The position numbers were made by a program, and so were the translations under genes. From an uncultured Planctomyces sp. (lineage in GTDB: Bacteria > Planctomycetota > Planctomycetia > Planctomycetales > Planctomycetaceae): 64,000 nt of DNA. The stretch is from assembly GCA_937904325.1 (NCBI GenBank), contig CALGTK010000268.1:1-64000 (forward strand), given 5' to 3'. How positions within the stretch are numbered: the first letter of the stretch is position 1; every line of letters starts with the position of its first letter. Shown here one piece after another: positions 21,074 through 31,800 of the stretch. The notes under the pieces were generated by a model. It worked only from the letters and a program-made list of their open reading frames with translations. It did no database searches and was not told where the DNA came from.

Positions 21074-23566
21074 TTACGCCAGCTTCAGCAGTTTCCTCGT
21101 CAGCCACTCGATCGAGAGGAGACCGATCAGCAGATACATTAGCCACTCTCGGTCCCACAAAGTTCTGAGCTGCTGGTCGATTTGAAACTCTTCGCCTCGA
21201 TTAGGTAGTCGCTTCGGGACATTGTCCGCTGCTTCTGCGAGAGAAAAATAGGCCCCGCCGGTATCTTCTGCGATTCTTCGCAACAACTGAGCATTCTGCC
21301 GGGCATTGTCGGTTTCGAGGTTGGGCAACACCACATCAATTTTTTCAGACAACTGGTCGCCGGACTGAGGGATAGGGACGTCAATCCTCCAGACACCGGG
21401 TGAGCTGACTCGAAAACTGCCCACAAACTGTCCCGCACGATTTGTGTCCCGTTGCATTCGGACTTGCGGAATCATAGGTCTTCCGTTGGGATCAAAGACT
21501 TCCGCAATGACCGACTCTGCCATCAGTGGATCGAATTGCGGATCAGTGAGCTGTGCGCGAACTCTCACGGTCTGGCCGAGGACAAACTGGTTTCGCTCCA
21601 ACAGCAACGTTCCGCGATTGTTGCCTCGTTTCAGTCGAGCCTGACCGGCTTCACGAATTGACTTCGTCCAGAAGCGGTCGTAGTAAACTTCGTCGATCGC
21701 ACGCATCCGCCACATTTCAGGGCTACCCAGATAGATGACACGGCCGGCGCCGTAGTACTGCGAAGCAAGTAGTACTGGCAGTCCACTGGCACTCTGCGTT
21801 CGGGGGTCCGAGAAGTAGGCATACACCGTCGCACCAGCTTTGGCACCGCTGGTTGGATAAGCAGAGTAGACGCCCTGAAACTCTTTCCAGACTTCTGCTG
21901 ATGAAACCTGTTCGTCGGTAACCTGCAGAAACCCTGCTTCCTTGCCTTCGCGAGTAAACTCAAAAGGCCACGATTGAATCACAGATTGCGGTCCTCTGCC
22001 GGTAGCATTGACGAAGCGATTCAGAACAACCGGATACAACTCTCGCATTTTTTCGAGTTTTGCATCACTGGCGACACTTGATGAGTAAACATCTCCGGCG
22101 ACAACAACCAGTCCGCCAGCCTGAGCAAACACCCATTCGCTGACTAACTCAAGCTGCTGCGGGCTCAGGCGGTTCCAGTCAGGATCGAATCCGACAATCA
22201 CGTCGTATTCAAACAGCTCATCCTTCGACTCCGGAAACGACGTGAGAATTTTGTTTGCTTCCTGACTAACTGCGCCGGCTGCGTCAGCCGTCTGTAACCA
22301 GACATCTGTCTGAATGGCTGAATGGCGATAAAGCATGTTCCGAACAAACTGATAATCCCGCATCGGACCACCAGCGACTACCAGCACCCGAGTTTTTCGG
22401 TCAACAACGCTGATCGATTTACGTCGCTCATTATCATCATCGCTCAGTTCAACAATCTGCTGATCGGAACGAACTCGTACGAAGTACTCCCAGGCGCTGG
22501 CAACGTTCTCAAGCTGCTCGAACGAAACTCGCACAGGAAGACCATCATCAGCCAGCACGATGTCTTTTGTGTCCAGAGGCTTGGCATCGCCTTCCGAATC
22601 TTCCGGTCGACCCAGTAGTTCGACTTTCACCCCCTGCCCCGCAAGGCCTTGAGCCTGAACGAAAGCTGCGATCTCAAACGCGTCTCCGACGTGCACGTCG
22701 CTCGGAGCCTGAATGCTGGCGATCTGAATGTTGACAGGCTGACGTCTGCTACCAACACCAACCGTAACGATGCGAGCTTTCTGATCTTTCGCAGTATCGA
22801 TTGCCTTGGTGGGATCGATTCCTGAATTCGACGCACCGTCCGTGATCACAACGATGCCCGACAACGAAGTGCCACTGATCGAACGAATGAGTTCCAACAG
22901 AGATTCACCGAGCCGAGTTTCCAGTCCGGTGGGGTCGACAATCTGATCCCAATCAAACTGAGCTTCGGTATCCGCCAGGGCGCTCGCGTTGTCCGTGCCT
23001 GCAAGAGCCGTCTTCGCGACAGCTCTCAAATCTTGTGATCGAAGTGCAGCATGCGGACCGTTCAGGGCGGAGTCAAAACTGTAGATGCTGACCGCATGGT
23101 TCTTTCGCAATTCATCAAGAAGCCCTGAATCACCGAGCAGTTCGGCCACAGCGGCCGAACGAGATCGTGAGTTGTCGCTGCTGGAAGTCGACGGGGCATC
23201 CGATTTCGAAGTGTTCGGATCAGCCTGATGCTCCGGAAACTTCATCGACAATGAACGGTCGATGAGAATTGCGACCTGCGACGGTCGATACGCAAGCTTC
23301 TGTGTTCGTTCCTGCGGATTCAAAGCGACAACGATCAGCCCGCCCAGGGCAGACATGCGCAGCAACATGAGGAAGTATCGCCAGAACCGATTCAGTTCGG
23401 CTGTGTCCTGTAGAAGGATTCTGATGCCGAAAACCAGTATCAACGCCAATCCGCCAAGGCAGACCGTCCACTCAAAGGGCGTCTCCGGAAGATCGTATTC
23501 GATCGCTCGAAATGCACCGGTCGAATCGACGGCCAGAAAGGCGAATTGTGTAAGAGTTTCAGTCAC
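21074..23566 (-). CDS. VWA-domain membrane protein with glutamine-amidotransferase-like region
   Basis: The protein has 830 residues and starts at GTG. Two N-terminal membrane helices (about 33-52 and 60-82) and one near the C-terminus (EWLMYLLIGLLSIEWL) anchor it. A von Willebrand A domain follows the second helix: VAILIDRSLSMKF gives the DxSxS metal (MIDAS) motif near residue 100, and GIVVITDGASNSG supplies a further MIDAS segment. The middle region (TRVLVVAGGPMRDYQFVRNML onward) resembles the class I glutamine-amidotransferase fold seen in such proteins, probably non-catalytic. VWA domains bind protein partners through a metal ion, and MoxR ATPases are thought to remodel such complexes. 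Its neighbours 27 and 53 bp away support one transcript. Confidence 0.82.
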   Translation of the reverse strand: MTETLTQFAFLAVDSTGAFRAIEYDLPETPFEWTVCLGGLALILVFGIRILLQDTAELNRFWRYFLMLLRMSALGGLIVVALNPQERTQKLAYRPSQVAILIDRSLSMKFPEHQADPNTSKSDAPSTSSSDNSRSRSAAVAELLGDSGLLDELRKNHAVSIYSFDSALNGPHAALRSQDLRAVAKTALAGTDNASALADTEAQFDWDQIVDPTGLETRLGESLLELIRSISGTSLSGIVVITDGASNSGIDPTKAIDTAKDQKARIVTVGVGSRRQPVNIQIASIQAPSDVHVGDAFEIAAFVQAQGLAGQGVKVELLGRPEDSEGDAKPLDTKDIVLADDGLPVRVSFEQLENVASAWEYFVRVRSDQQIVELSDDDNERRKSISVVDRKTRVLVVAGGPMRDYQFVRNMLYRHSAIQTDVWLQTADAAGAVSQEANKILTSFPESKDELFEYDVIVGFDPDWNRLSPQQLELVSEWVFAQAGGLVVVAGDVYSSSVASDAKLEKMRELYPVVLNRFVNATGRGPQSVIQSWPFEFTREGKEAGFLQVTDEQVSSAEVWKEFQGVYSAYPTSGAKAGATVYAYFSDPRTQSASGLPVLLASQYYGAGRVIYLGSPEMWRMRAIDEVYYDRFWTKSIREAGQARLKRGNNRGTLLLERNQFVLGQTVRVRAQLTDPQFDPLMAESVIAEVFDPNGRPMIPQVRMQRDTNRAGQFVGSFRVSSPGVWRIDVPIPQSGDQLSEKIDVVLPNLETDNARQNAQLLRRIAEDTGGAYFSLAEAADNVPKRLPNRGEEFQIDQQLRTLWDREWLMYLLIGLLSIEWLTRKLLKLA

Positions 23567-23619
23567 AAGGTATCCATTACAGCCCGAATCAGATCGCTCG
23601 ATCCGTGCTTTGCATTTGT

Positions 23620-25884
23620 CTAATTCTTCGAACCAGCAGTCGTGGCTTTCGGGTGAAAACTGAGTTTGCAGGCAAGCAACTGCTCAGCCAGCAGAATGAC
23701 GAACAGAATGACGAGTAACCAGAAGCGGACTTCCTGACCCGCATCTCGACCGGCGATCCATGAGAATTCGCCGGGCTCGTGAATCTGAATTTCCAGGTTC
23801 TCTCCGAGTTGTTTACGAATCAGCTCCGTCCCCGCCAGCGACAGATCACTTTCTTCAACCGGCACATTGAAGGTAACCCATCGCTCAACGGGCGTTTGAT
23901 TCTGATCGAGCAGTCGCACGCGGTAGATTCCTGGAGTGTCAGTGTCGCGGTACGTTGCCTGAAGCCGGACCGGCTGTGTGGTTGCGGCCGGTTTATCGGA
24001 ATTTTTCGACGCGGTGTTGGCAGGAGCGGCTTTCAACCTCGTTGGGCTGTCCGTGTCGCCAGGATCAAATATTTCCACTTCATCGAGATATTCAGCAGGA
24101 TTCAGTGAAAGTTGGATTGGTTCACCAACCTGGCGAGTTTCCAGAATTCGGTCGCGGCGAGCGATGAATTTTTCGAGGTCCAGCATGGTAGGTACGAAGC
24201 TCGGGTATCGCGCCCAGTTGTTCCACGCTGGTCCGCAGGATGTCAGACACATGAAGACCGTCCCTTTTCCGAACGGTGACGTGAATGCCAACGGCTGTCG
24301 GTTCGTCAATCGAGCGATCGTCTGGACGTTGTCGCCACGTTGCTGATCGTCAAGTTCCCAGTCGGCTGACACTGGGAAGTAATAAATGACGCGAGTCAAT
24401 TCGGTAAACGGATTCTCCTGCCCCTGGAAAACTCCGAAGATTGGATGCTCCGAAAATTCGGTATCCGGTTCTGAATCTCCCGACGATTGAGTCTGGTCCG
24501 CGACAATCCCGATCTTGACGGGGAACAATCCCGTACCGCCGTTGTAGAGTTCCGAGATGTAGTAAGATGGTCGAATTTCATCTCCCAGGAACCAGGCCAG
24601 ACCGCCGCCCGCTTCGACGAATTCTTCCAGCGGTGCCAGCGCGTCCTCTGGAAGAGACGATACATTCAGCATGAAGACACTTTGAAACTCGTCGATCGAA
24701 CGGCGACGCAAATAGTCGACGGTTTCCAGCTGAGCCGAGTAACCCGTTATTCCCGGATCGGCCGCCAGAGCATCGACAAGATACTCGCCGTCGTCGTTTG
24801 CGGGATTGCCTTCGATGATGAGGACTCGATTCACCGGCGAGACTTCGACTGAAACAAACCGAGCATTGTCAGCCATCAGTGAATCCGGTCCGAGCCGCAG
24901 ATCGACTCGGTGTCGACCGGGAGAATCAAATGTAAGATCGAATTCCTGATCGATGGCAACGCCCGCTTCCACACGATCAAAATTGACGGTCAGTGGCAAT
25001 TTCTGGCCGTCCTGAAAAATGTTGACCGGAACTTTCGTCGCGACCTGGTCGCTGAAATTCTGGATCGACAAAGCGAACCGAACAGGCACGCCGACTGACG
25101 CCACCTGGAGATCACCAGACAGGCTGGTGATTCCCAGATTACCGTTTCGTCGTCCGACCGTCTTAACCAGGTTGATCGTTACTCCGGCTGAATCGAGTTC
25201 CTTAACGACTTGCGCCAGCGACTGCTGCTCCTGCCAGTCAGGTTGGCGATAATCCGATATCACGTGCAGATAACGGACGGTCGCGCGGTCTTCCAGCAGA
25301 ACGTTGCTGGCACCTTTGAGACCTTTTACCAGGTCCAGTGTCTGGTGCGTGCATTTTTGATTTCGCAGCTTGCCATCGAGTTCCACCAGAAATGTTTCGT
25401 CAACATCTCGTTGTGTGACCAGCGGCTGGTCGGGATTCGAAAGCGTCAACAGCGTGAACTTCTGTGTTCCCGGTCGGCGTGCGCCTTCGGCGACGAGTTT
25501 GCGAACAATATCAATTGATTCATCCCAGGCAGTCGAATCCCCAACCTGATCCTGCATGGATCCGCTGTCGTCCAGCACGACGACGTGGTGCGACTGTGCG
25601 CCCTGAAAAAGGCTCAATTCGCTTGGGTTGAGTACAAGCCGGGAAATCAACGCAACGATGGTCAGCACGATCAGAATTCGCAGCAACAACAGAAGCAGCT
25701 GCTCAATCAGAATTCGCCGACGGTTGCGACGTTGACTCTGTAGCAGAAACTCCATCGCCGCAAATTGAACTCGGCGATAGCGCATTCGATTTATCAAATG
25801 GATAATGATCGGCGATGCGACAAGAGTCGCTCCGCCGAGCAAGAATGCTGGATTCAAAAAATGTGAAGCGATCCAGGTTTCCAT
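23620..25884 (-). CDS. BatA-like aerotolerance-type protein (BatA N-domain plus VWA)
   Basis: The protein has 754 residues from the chosen ATG at 25884. The N-terminus METWIASHFLNPAFLLGGA... PIIIHLINRMRYRRVQFAAMEFL is the hallmark of the BatA N-terminal domain, with a membrane helix at about 10-30 and another at 53-75 (LLLRILIVLTIVALIS). The VWA domain carries VVVLDDSGSMQD (DxSxS). A central amidotransferase-like region starts with NRVLIIEGNPANDDGEY, and a C-terminal helix reads VRFWLLVILFVILLAEQL. An in-frame ATG at 25950 adds 22 residues that do not fit the family. BatA proteins were named for Bacteroides aerotolerance; their molecular job is unclear. It acts with the MoxR and DUF58 proteins of the same operon. 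Confidence 0.85.
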   Translation of the reverse strand: METWIASHFLNPAFLLGGATLVASPIIIHLINRMRYRRVQFAAMEFLLQSQRRNRRRILIEQLLLLLLRILIVLTIVALISRLVLNPSELSLFQGAQSHHVVVLDDSGSMQDQVGDSTAWDESIDIVRKLVAEGARRPGTQKFTLLTLSNPDQPLVTQRDVDETFLVELDGKLRNQKCTHQTLDLVKGLKGASNVLLEDRATVRYLHVISDYRQPDWQEQQSLAQVVKELDSAGVTINLVKTVGRRNGNLGITSLSGDLQVASVGVPVRFALSIQNFSDQVATKVPVNIFQDGQKLPLTVNFDRVEAGVAIDQEFDLTFDSPGRHRVDLRLGPDSLMADNARFVSVEVSPVNRVLIIEGNPANDDGEYLVDALAADPGITGYSAQLETVDYLRRRSIDEFQSVFMLNVSSLPEDALAPLEEFVEAGGGLAWFLGDEIRPSYYISELYNGGTGLFPVKIGIVADQTQSSGDSEPDTEFSEHPIFGVFQGQENPFTELTRVIYYFPVSADWELDDQQRGDNVQTIARLTNRQPLAFTSPFGKGTVFMCLTSCGPAWNNWARYPSFVPTMLDLEKFIARRDRILETRQVGEPIQLSLNPAEYLDEVEIFDPGDTDSPTRLKAAPANTASKNSDKPAATTQPVRLQATYRDTDTPGIYRVRLLDQNQTPVERWVTFNVPVEESDLSLAGTELIRKQLGENLEIQIHEPGEFSWIAGRDAGQEVRFWLLVILFVILLAEQLLACKLSFHPKATTAGSKN

Positions 25885-25972
25885 TGATTTCTGGTCGAGA
25901 GGTAAAAGATGAGGGTCAGGAGTATCGGGTCCGCAAAACTTACCAGACATCCTGTATCAGCTGCGTGTTTGG

Positions 25973-26218
25973 TTATATCCGGTCGTAGTCAATTCCTGTG
26001 CAGTCATAAATCACGGCTCGAAGCTGCAACGCGACATCACGGTTCACAGCAGCGTCGCACAATTGAGCGAATTCTTCGTCGCTGATGGGCGACTGTATTT
26101 CACTACAGGCATCCCAATGGCGAGCGAAATTCCGTCCATCCACGACCAAAGTCCAGGCGATCCGCGCACCCGCGGCTACAGCGACGCAGGCAAATGTTGT
26201 AACGAAAAGTTCTCCCAT
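25973..26218 (-). CDS. 81-residue membrane-anchored protein inside the MoxR-BatA operon
   Basis: This small frame has an N-terminal hydrophobic helix (about residues 3-25, LFVTTFACVAVAAGARIAWTL) followed by an acidic, soluble-looking segment (SPISDEEFAQLCDAAVNRDVALQ). I recognise no family. Its ATG lies only 7 bp past the DUF58 stop, and the BatA-like gene follows within 90 bp. It therefore belongs to the same transcript and is likely translated. The topology suggests a single-pass protein with a soluble domain of about 50 residues on one side of the membrane. Confidence 0.65.
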   Translation of the reverse strand: MGELFVTTFACVAVAAGARIAWTLVVDGRNFARHWDACSEIQSPISDEEFAQLCDAAVNRDVALQLRAVIYDCTGIDYDRI

Positions 26219-26225
26219 GACTTAA

Positions 26226-27137
26226 CTATTGCCTTCCCGATCGCTGCATGCCGATGCGGTGGTTGAGGTAGTGGGCGAGGACGGCGTCGATATGTTCACT
26301 GGTTCTGATTGTCTGGTAGTCAATGCTGCTGCGGGAACAGAACCGACGGAGTTCTTCGAGGTAGCGGTTCATCGCTTCGAGATAACCTTCGCGGAGTGAT
26401 CGTGGATCGCAGACCAGTTCGCCAGCTTCTTCCAAGCCTTCGAAACGTGTTGAGCCTGAGTAGTCAAATTCAAGTTCCGCGTCGTCGAGCACGTGGAAGA
26501 GCAACACGTCATGCCCTCGGTAACGCAATAGATTGAGTCCTTTGAATAGTCCTTCGCGAGGAACGAACAGGTCCGAGATGAGAACGATCAATCCTCGGCG
26601 AGACTGCTGCTCGGCGACCTTGTGCAGGATTTCGTAGATGTCTGTCTTCTTAGTTGGCTTTTGAGAATCGAGTGAAGCCAGTACGGCGTTGAGGTGTGTC
26701 GTTTTGCTGAGGTGCGGTACCTGGCTGCAGATAGCTTCGTCGAAAGTGACCGCTCCAACAGCGTCCTGTTGCCGAAGGAGTAAGTAAGTAAGTGCCGCGG
26801 CGATCGTGCAGCCGTAGTCGTACTTGGTAATCTCACCCGATCCGAACTGCATGGACTCGCTGAGGTCGACAAGTAAAGTCGTGCGAAGGTTGGTTTCCTC
26901 TTCGTACTGCTTGATGAAGTATTGATCGGTTTTCGACCAGACCTTCCAGTCGATGTGGCGGACGTCGTCTCCCGGCGCGTACTCCCGGTGCTGTACGAAC
27001 TCGATCGACTGGCCGAAGTACGGACTGCGGTGCAGACCGGATAAGAAACCTTCGACGATTCGACGAGCCCGGACCTCCAGACGGGAAATCCGTGAGATTT
27101 CCTCAGGCCGCAAAAATCTTCTGGAGCCTTGGGTCAC
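26226..27137 (-). CDS. DUF58 protein
   Basis: The 303-residue cytoplasmic protein has the DUF58 core: [35 protein letters not shown] (about 35-70) and [26 protein letters not shown]. The latter gives a VWA-like DxSxS motif near residue 94. The YxPGDDxRxIDWxxxAR-type signature is well conserved. The start is a GTG at 27137, inside the end of the MoxR gene (35-bp overlap), which implies coupling. MoxR, DUF58 and BatA-type proteins are repeatedly found together. The current view is that the ATPase acts on VWA-containing partners, but no biochemical reaction is assigned to DUF58. Confidence 0.9.
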   Translation of the reverse strand: MTQGSRRFLRPEEISRISRLEVRARRIVEGFLSGLHRSPYFGQSIEFVQHREYAPGDDVRHIDWKVWSKTDQYFIKQYEEETNLRTTLLVDLSESMQFGSGEITKYDYGCTIAAALTYLLLRQQDAVGAVTFDEAICSQVPHLSKTTHLNAVLASLDSQKPTKKTDIYEILHKVAEQQSRRGLIVLISDLFVPREGLFKGLNLLRYRGHDVLLFHVLDDAELEFDYSGSTRFEGLEEAGELVCDPRSLREGYLEAMNRYLEELRRFCSRSSIDYQTIRTSEHIDAVLAHYLNHRIGMQRSGRQ

Positions 27138-28149
27138 TGGTCAGCTCGCCTTCCTTTGACGGAGTTTCTTTCACCAGCCGGTCAATCACCTGATCCGGAG
27201 AGATGCCTTCGCTCTCGGCCGAGAAGTTGGTGACGATTCGATGTCGCAGCACAGGCCGAGCCAGCTCGGCAATATCATCCGTTGAAACGTGGCTGCGGCC
27301 CTGAAGCAGCGCTCGAGCTTTTCCACCAAGCAGTAAGAACTGAACAGCTCGCGGACCCGCTCCCCAACTGAGCCACTCGTTAACGAATTCCGGAGCGCCG
27401 GGCTCGCCGATTCGCGTTTGACGAACAAGAGCGAGTGCGTAGTCGACAACGTGGTTGGTGACCGGAACCTGGCGCACCAGATTCTGCAGTTCGATGATTT
27501 CTTCGCCGCTGAGCACCGGCTTGATCTCGTCGGTCTGGATGGCTGTCGTCGCTTTCGCGATCTGGCGTTCTTCGGCAAAACTCGGATACTTCACGAAGAC
27601 CTTGAACATAAACCGGTCCTGCTGCGCTTCCGGCAGTGAATACGTGCCTTCCTGCTCGATCGGATTCTGTGTGGCCAGCACGAAGAACGGATCACTGAGA
27701 GCGTGTCGTGATTGCCCGACGGTGACCTGGCGTTCCTGCATGGCTTCCAGAAGTGCGGCCTGAGTCTTGGGCGGCGTACGGTTGATTTCGTCGGCCAGGA
27801 CAACGTTGTGAAACAGCGGGCCCTGGATGAAGCGAAACTCGCGTTCGCCGGTATCGCGGTTTTCCTGCAGAACGTCGGTGCCGGTGATGTCTGCCGGCAT
27901 CAGGTCCGGCGTGAACTGAATCCGCGCAAACGACATCGACAGGCAACGGGCCAGAGTGCTGATCATCAGAGTCTTGGCAAGTCCCGGCACACCCTCGAGC
28001 AGGCAATGGCCTCGGCTGAAAAGTGAGATTAGCAGGTGGTCGATCACTTCGTCCTGTCCAACGATGACCTGACTCATCTGTTCGCGTAATTGAGTCCAGG
28101 CTTTGTTCAGCCGGTCAATCGATTCCTGTGTGACGCTGGCGTCTGACAT
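27103..28149 (-). CDS. MoxR-family AAA+ ATPase
   Basis: This 348-residue ATPase is the first gene of the leftward operon. Walker A is GVPGLAKT at 53-60. Walker B/sensor segments follow: [30 protein letters not shown], then [22 protein letters not shown], the MoxR hallmark. A C-terminal lid region contains [24 protein letters not shown] chose the ATG at 28149, eight codons into the longest frame, because AAGGAG at 28154-28159 lies four bases upstream of it. MoxR proteins are thought to be chaperones that insert cofactors or remodel VWA-domain complexes, here most likely the downstream BatA/VWA proteins. Confidence 0.93.
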   Translation of the reverse strand: MSDASVTQESIDRLNKAWTQLREQMSQVIVGQDEVIDHLLISLFSRGHCLLEGVPGLAKTLMISTLARCLSMSFARIQFTPDLMPADITGTDVLQENRDTGEREFRFIQGPLFHNVVLADEINRTPPKTQAALLEAMQERQVTVGQSRHALSDPFFVLATQNPIEQEGTYSLPEAQQDRFMFKVFVKYPSFAEERQIAKATTAIQTDEIKPVLSGEEIIELQNLVRQVPVTNHVVDYALALVRQTRIGEPGAPEFVNEWLSWGAGPRAVQFLLLGGKARALLQGRSHVSTDDIAELARPVLRHRIVTNFSAESEGISPDQVIDRLVKETPSKEGELTSDPRLQKIFAA

Positions 28150-28886
28150 GACACTCCTTCGACATTTCAAATCGCAGCTTCACGAATGCTCAAATCATGA
28201 TGAGCGTGTGACCGCTGCCGCCTCGGGCATCCCCAAACAAGTTCGGCGAATGATGTAACGATTCCTTCGTGCGCCAAAGATGCCGGTCACAGAAAGTACG
28301 TGACCTGCAAAATCAGCGAAAGCATGATACTGGCAATCGGGGGCTGTCGAGAAGCGAACAGACCGCAGAACGGAGCAATCCGTTTGGTTTCGGATTTCGC
28401 GCGACGGAATAAGCAACTTGCCGTTCTGTTGTGCTGGAAGTTATGGATTCGCGTGTCCAAAATTCGTTCTGTTGAAAAAGACTGAACACAACCGGCTGCT
28501 TCTCGAAAACAGCGTCGCAAACTGTCTCTAACGACCTTGGACGATCAATATTTGTTGAACTTCAGCCGGTAACTTGAACTTTAGTGGAACTCAGCGGACG
28601 ACCTGAACGTCGCAGACTGATGAAGTACTGAAATTTCGGAAAAGTCAGGGAATTCACGGATCACTTCGCCCCTCACATATGGGTAACTTCTGTGGCGAAG
28701 TTTTTCGAGCAAGGTTGCTCAAGCCTTCGAAATATGCCGGCGATCAGTTCTTTCAAGACGTATTCGCGATTCAATACTTCCGTTTAACGCGGCGATGCAT
28801 ATTCGGTTGTGACTCCGTGTTTGACATAATTCATCGCTTTGCAAATCGTTCAATCGAAACAGTTTAAACGACGACTTCGGGAGCAG
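28150..28886. other. Divergent intergenic region upstream of MoxR operon and RTX metalloprotease
   Basis: This 737-bp gap carries the ribosome-binding site of moxR at its left end. No gene is supported: the short open frames encode nothing recognisable. A GAGCAA/TTGCTC 6-bp inverted repeat lies near 28708-28721, too short to call. The right end holds the likely promoter of the metalloprotease gene. Confidence 0.45.
28821..28849 (+). promoter_or_regulatory. Possible sigma70-type promoter of the metalloprotease gene
   Basis: A perfect TTGACA -35 box lies at 28821-28826. At a 16-18 bp spacing the -10 region (CAAATCGT) is a poor match to TATAAT. Transcription from here would start near 28856, about 30 bases before the ATG at 28887, which supports that start over the upstream TTG at 28839. 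Confidence 0.3.
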
Positions 28887-31800
28887 ATGCGAGTGCTGAT
28901 GAGCAAGTGGGTTAACCTGTTTCGAAGTCGATTGAATCGCCAAATTCAACAGGGACGTCGTGCGCAACTCGACGAGAAGTCTGTCAGCTCTCAGATCGAA
29001 GTTCTGCAGATCCGAATTCTTCCTGCAATCACTTTCCAGTTTGACTACTCGCTGGACGCAACCAACTTCTTTGATCCGATCAACAATCCCGAGCGGCGTG
29101 ACGCGCTTGAGCAGGCCGGGAATGATCTGGGCAGCCACCTTCAGGATACGATCCTCGAAATCATTCCTCACAAGTTCAACGTCGCCGATACGTGGACAGC
29201 AACGTTTGAGGATCCTTCTAACGGCAGCCAGTTTGACGTCGAAGACCTGATCGTCGGCGAAAATCTCATCCGTGTTTACGTTGGCGCACGAAACCTTGGC
29301 GGGTCACTGGGAAGTGGAGGGCCTGGATTTGCCAGCAGCGTTTCAGGCGTTCAGCAGTGGGTCGACACCGTCCTTGGGCGAGGCCAGGCGGGAGCGCTTG
29401 GGCCTGACAATGCGCATACAGACTTCGCTCCCTTTGGAGGGTCGATCGCATTTGACGAAAGTGCGAACTGGCACTTCGGGCTGGACACAACTGGTCTGGA
29501 TTCTGGTGAGTTCGATTTCTTTTCGACCGCCATACACGAGTTGGCTCACGTCATTGGATTCGGTACGGCACCGTCATTCAACAATCTGGTTTCCGGCGGC
29601 GTGTTTATTGGATCTTCGTCAATTCTGGAATTCGACGGCGCCGGTCCGGTGCCTCTCGAAAACCCTGGACATTGGAGACAGGATCTTATGGACAATGGTG
29701 CCGAAGTCGCACTCGATCCAGACCTTGCCGATGGTGTTCGGAAAAATCTGACGGCTCTCGACTACGCCGGCCTGAATGATCTTGGGTGGCAGGTTGACGG
29801 AGGAGACGCTTATCTGCCGACGATTCTTCTAGCGGATAACCTGGCAAACTCGCTCGTCATTCAGGATGACGGAATAGCCGGCAACGGATTATCAGAGTTT
29901 GTACTCAATGGCGATCTACCCGTGAGTTTTACTACTGCAGCCAGTGACCTGTTTCTTGCTGGTGGCAATGGCAACGATTCAATTTCGATCGATTCGCTCG
30001 ACTCTGCTTTCACTGGAGAAATCCTGGTCGATGGTGGCGCCGGCGACGATCTTCTGAACATTGTTCATTCAGTGGCAGACGTTGTTACTTACAACGGACA
30101 GCCAGGAAACGACTCGGTGTCTCTACAGGGCAGTCCAGTCAACAGCGTTACTCACAGCTTCACGAATGCTCGTGACGGTTCTGTTTTGATTGCCGACGCG
30201 TCGAACACGTCTGTTTTTTACACGGGGCTGGAGCCAATTTTCGATTCGATTCTGGCGACAAATCGAGTCTTTGAATTCGGCGGTACGGCCGACGTCATCA
30301 CGCTTGACGACGAAGGCACACCCGGCAACGGGATCATGCGGCTGTCAAGCGTTTCGTCGAGTGAGACCGTTCACTTCGTCGATCCTGCCGGCACCGTGAT
30401 TATCAACGCTGGTGGAGGCGATGATTCGGTCACCGTTCTCGCGATCGATTCGGAATTCACAGCGGGCATTGAAGTCCAAAGCGGATCAGGTAACGACACG
30501 GTCAATGCAGCGGCCACAGCAGCCGCTTTGATACTCAACGGAGATGCTGGAAACGATACGATCATCGGCGGAAGTGGCAACGACACCCTGTCCGGCGGCG
30601 ACGGTGATGACCAACTTCAAGGTGGAGGCGGCAACGACTCACTCGGTGGCGGGGCCGGCACGGACACAGTTCTCGAATCAGGTGATGTCGATTTTTCCAT
30701 TGATGGGTCGACGCTCACAGGAGTCGGCAACGACCAGTTCCTGGAAATTGAACAGGCGTTGCTCACCGGCGGCGACTCAGCCAACACGATTGATGCGAGT
30801 CTGTTCACGGGTTCCGTTACGGTCAACGCCGGAGCCGGCAACGACACGATCACCGGATCCGACAACGATGACCAGCTCTTTGGCAACAGTGACAATGACA
30901 GTCTCGTCGGTGGCCTGGGGAACGATACCGTTAATGGCGGTGCGGATGACGACGAAGTGTTCGGCGGCGATCATGATGATTTCGTGCTCGGCGGAGGCGG
31001 CGACGACACTCTCGAAGGCGAAGCCGGCCACGACGACATCCGAGGACAGTCAGGCGATGACGTTGTCCAGGGTGGGCAGGGTAACGACACCATCGACGGC
31101 GGAGACGGCTCTGACAGTTTCAAAGAATCAGGTGATGTCGACTTCACGTTAACGGACGCTTTCCTGATCGGTATCGGAACGGATCAGCTGGCAAACCTGG
31201 AAACAGTTGAGTTGGCTGGCGGATTCTCGGGCAATTTATTCGACGCGTCCGGATTTTCAGGCAACACCATTCTGCGGGGGCTTGCCGGAGCTGACACGCT
31301 TGTTTCAGGATCGGGCAATGACATCCTGATTGGCTACGCGGGAAGAGATCGACTGTTTGGAAATGACGGAAATGACACGCTCCTTGGTTCGGCCGGCAGA
31401 GACTACCTGGACGGTGGCAATGGCAACGACCGGTTGCGAGGGCAGGGTGGTTCTAGAGACGAACTCTTTGGCGGAGCTGGCAATGATCAACTTGATGGTG
31501 GTGCGGGTAACGACTCACTTAACGGAGACGACGGACAGGACACACTCTCGGGCGAATCGGGTAACGATCTGCTCAACGGTGGAGGCGGCGATGACAACCT
31601 GCTCGGCGGTAACGGTTCAGACGTTCTGAACGGAGGCGACGGCCAGGACACGTTGACCGGTGAATCAGGCGACGATCTGCTCAACGGTGGAACTGGCGAC
31701 GATAGCCTGCTTGGGCAGGACGGAGCGGACACGCTGGACGGTGGACAAGGCAACGACACGCTCGTTGGGGGCAACGACAACGATCAACTGTTTGGACACG

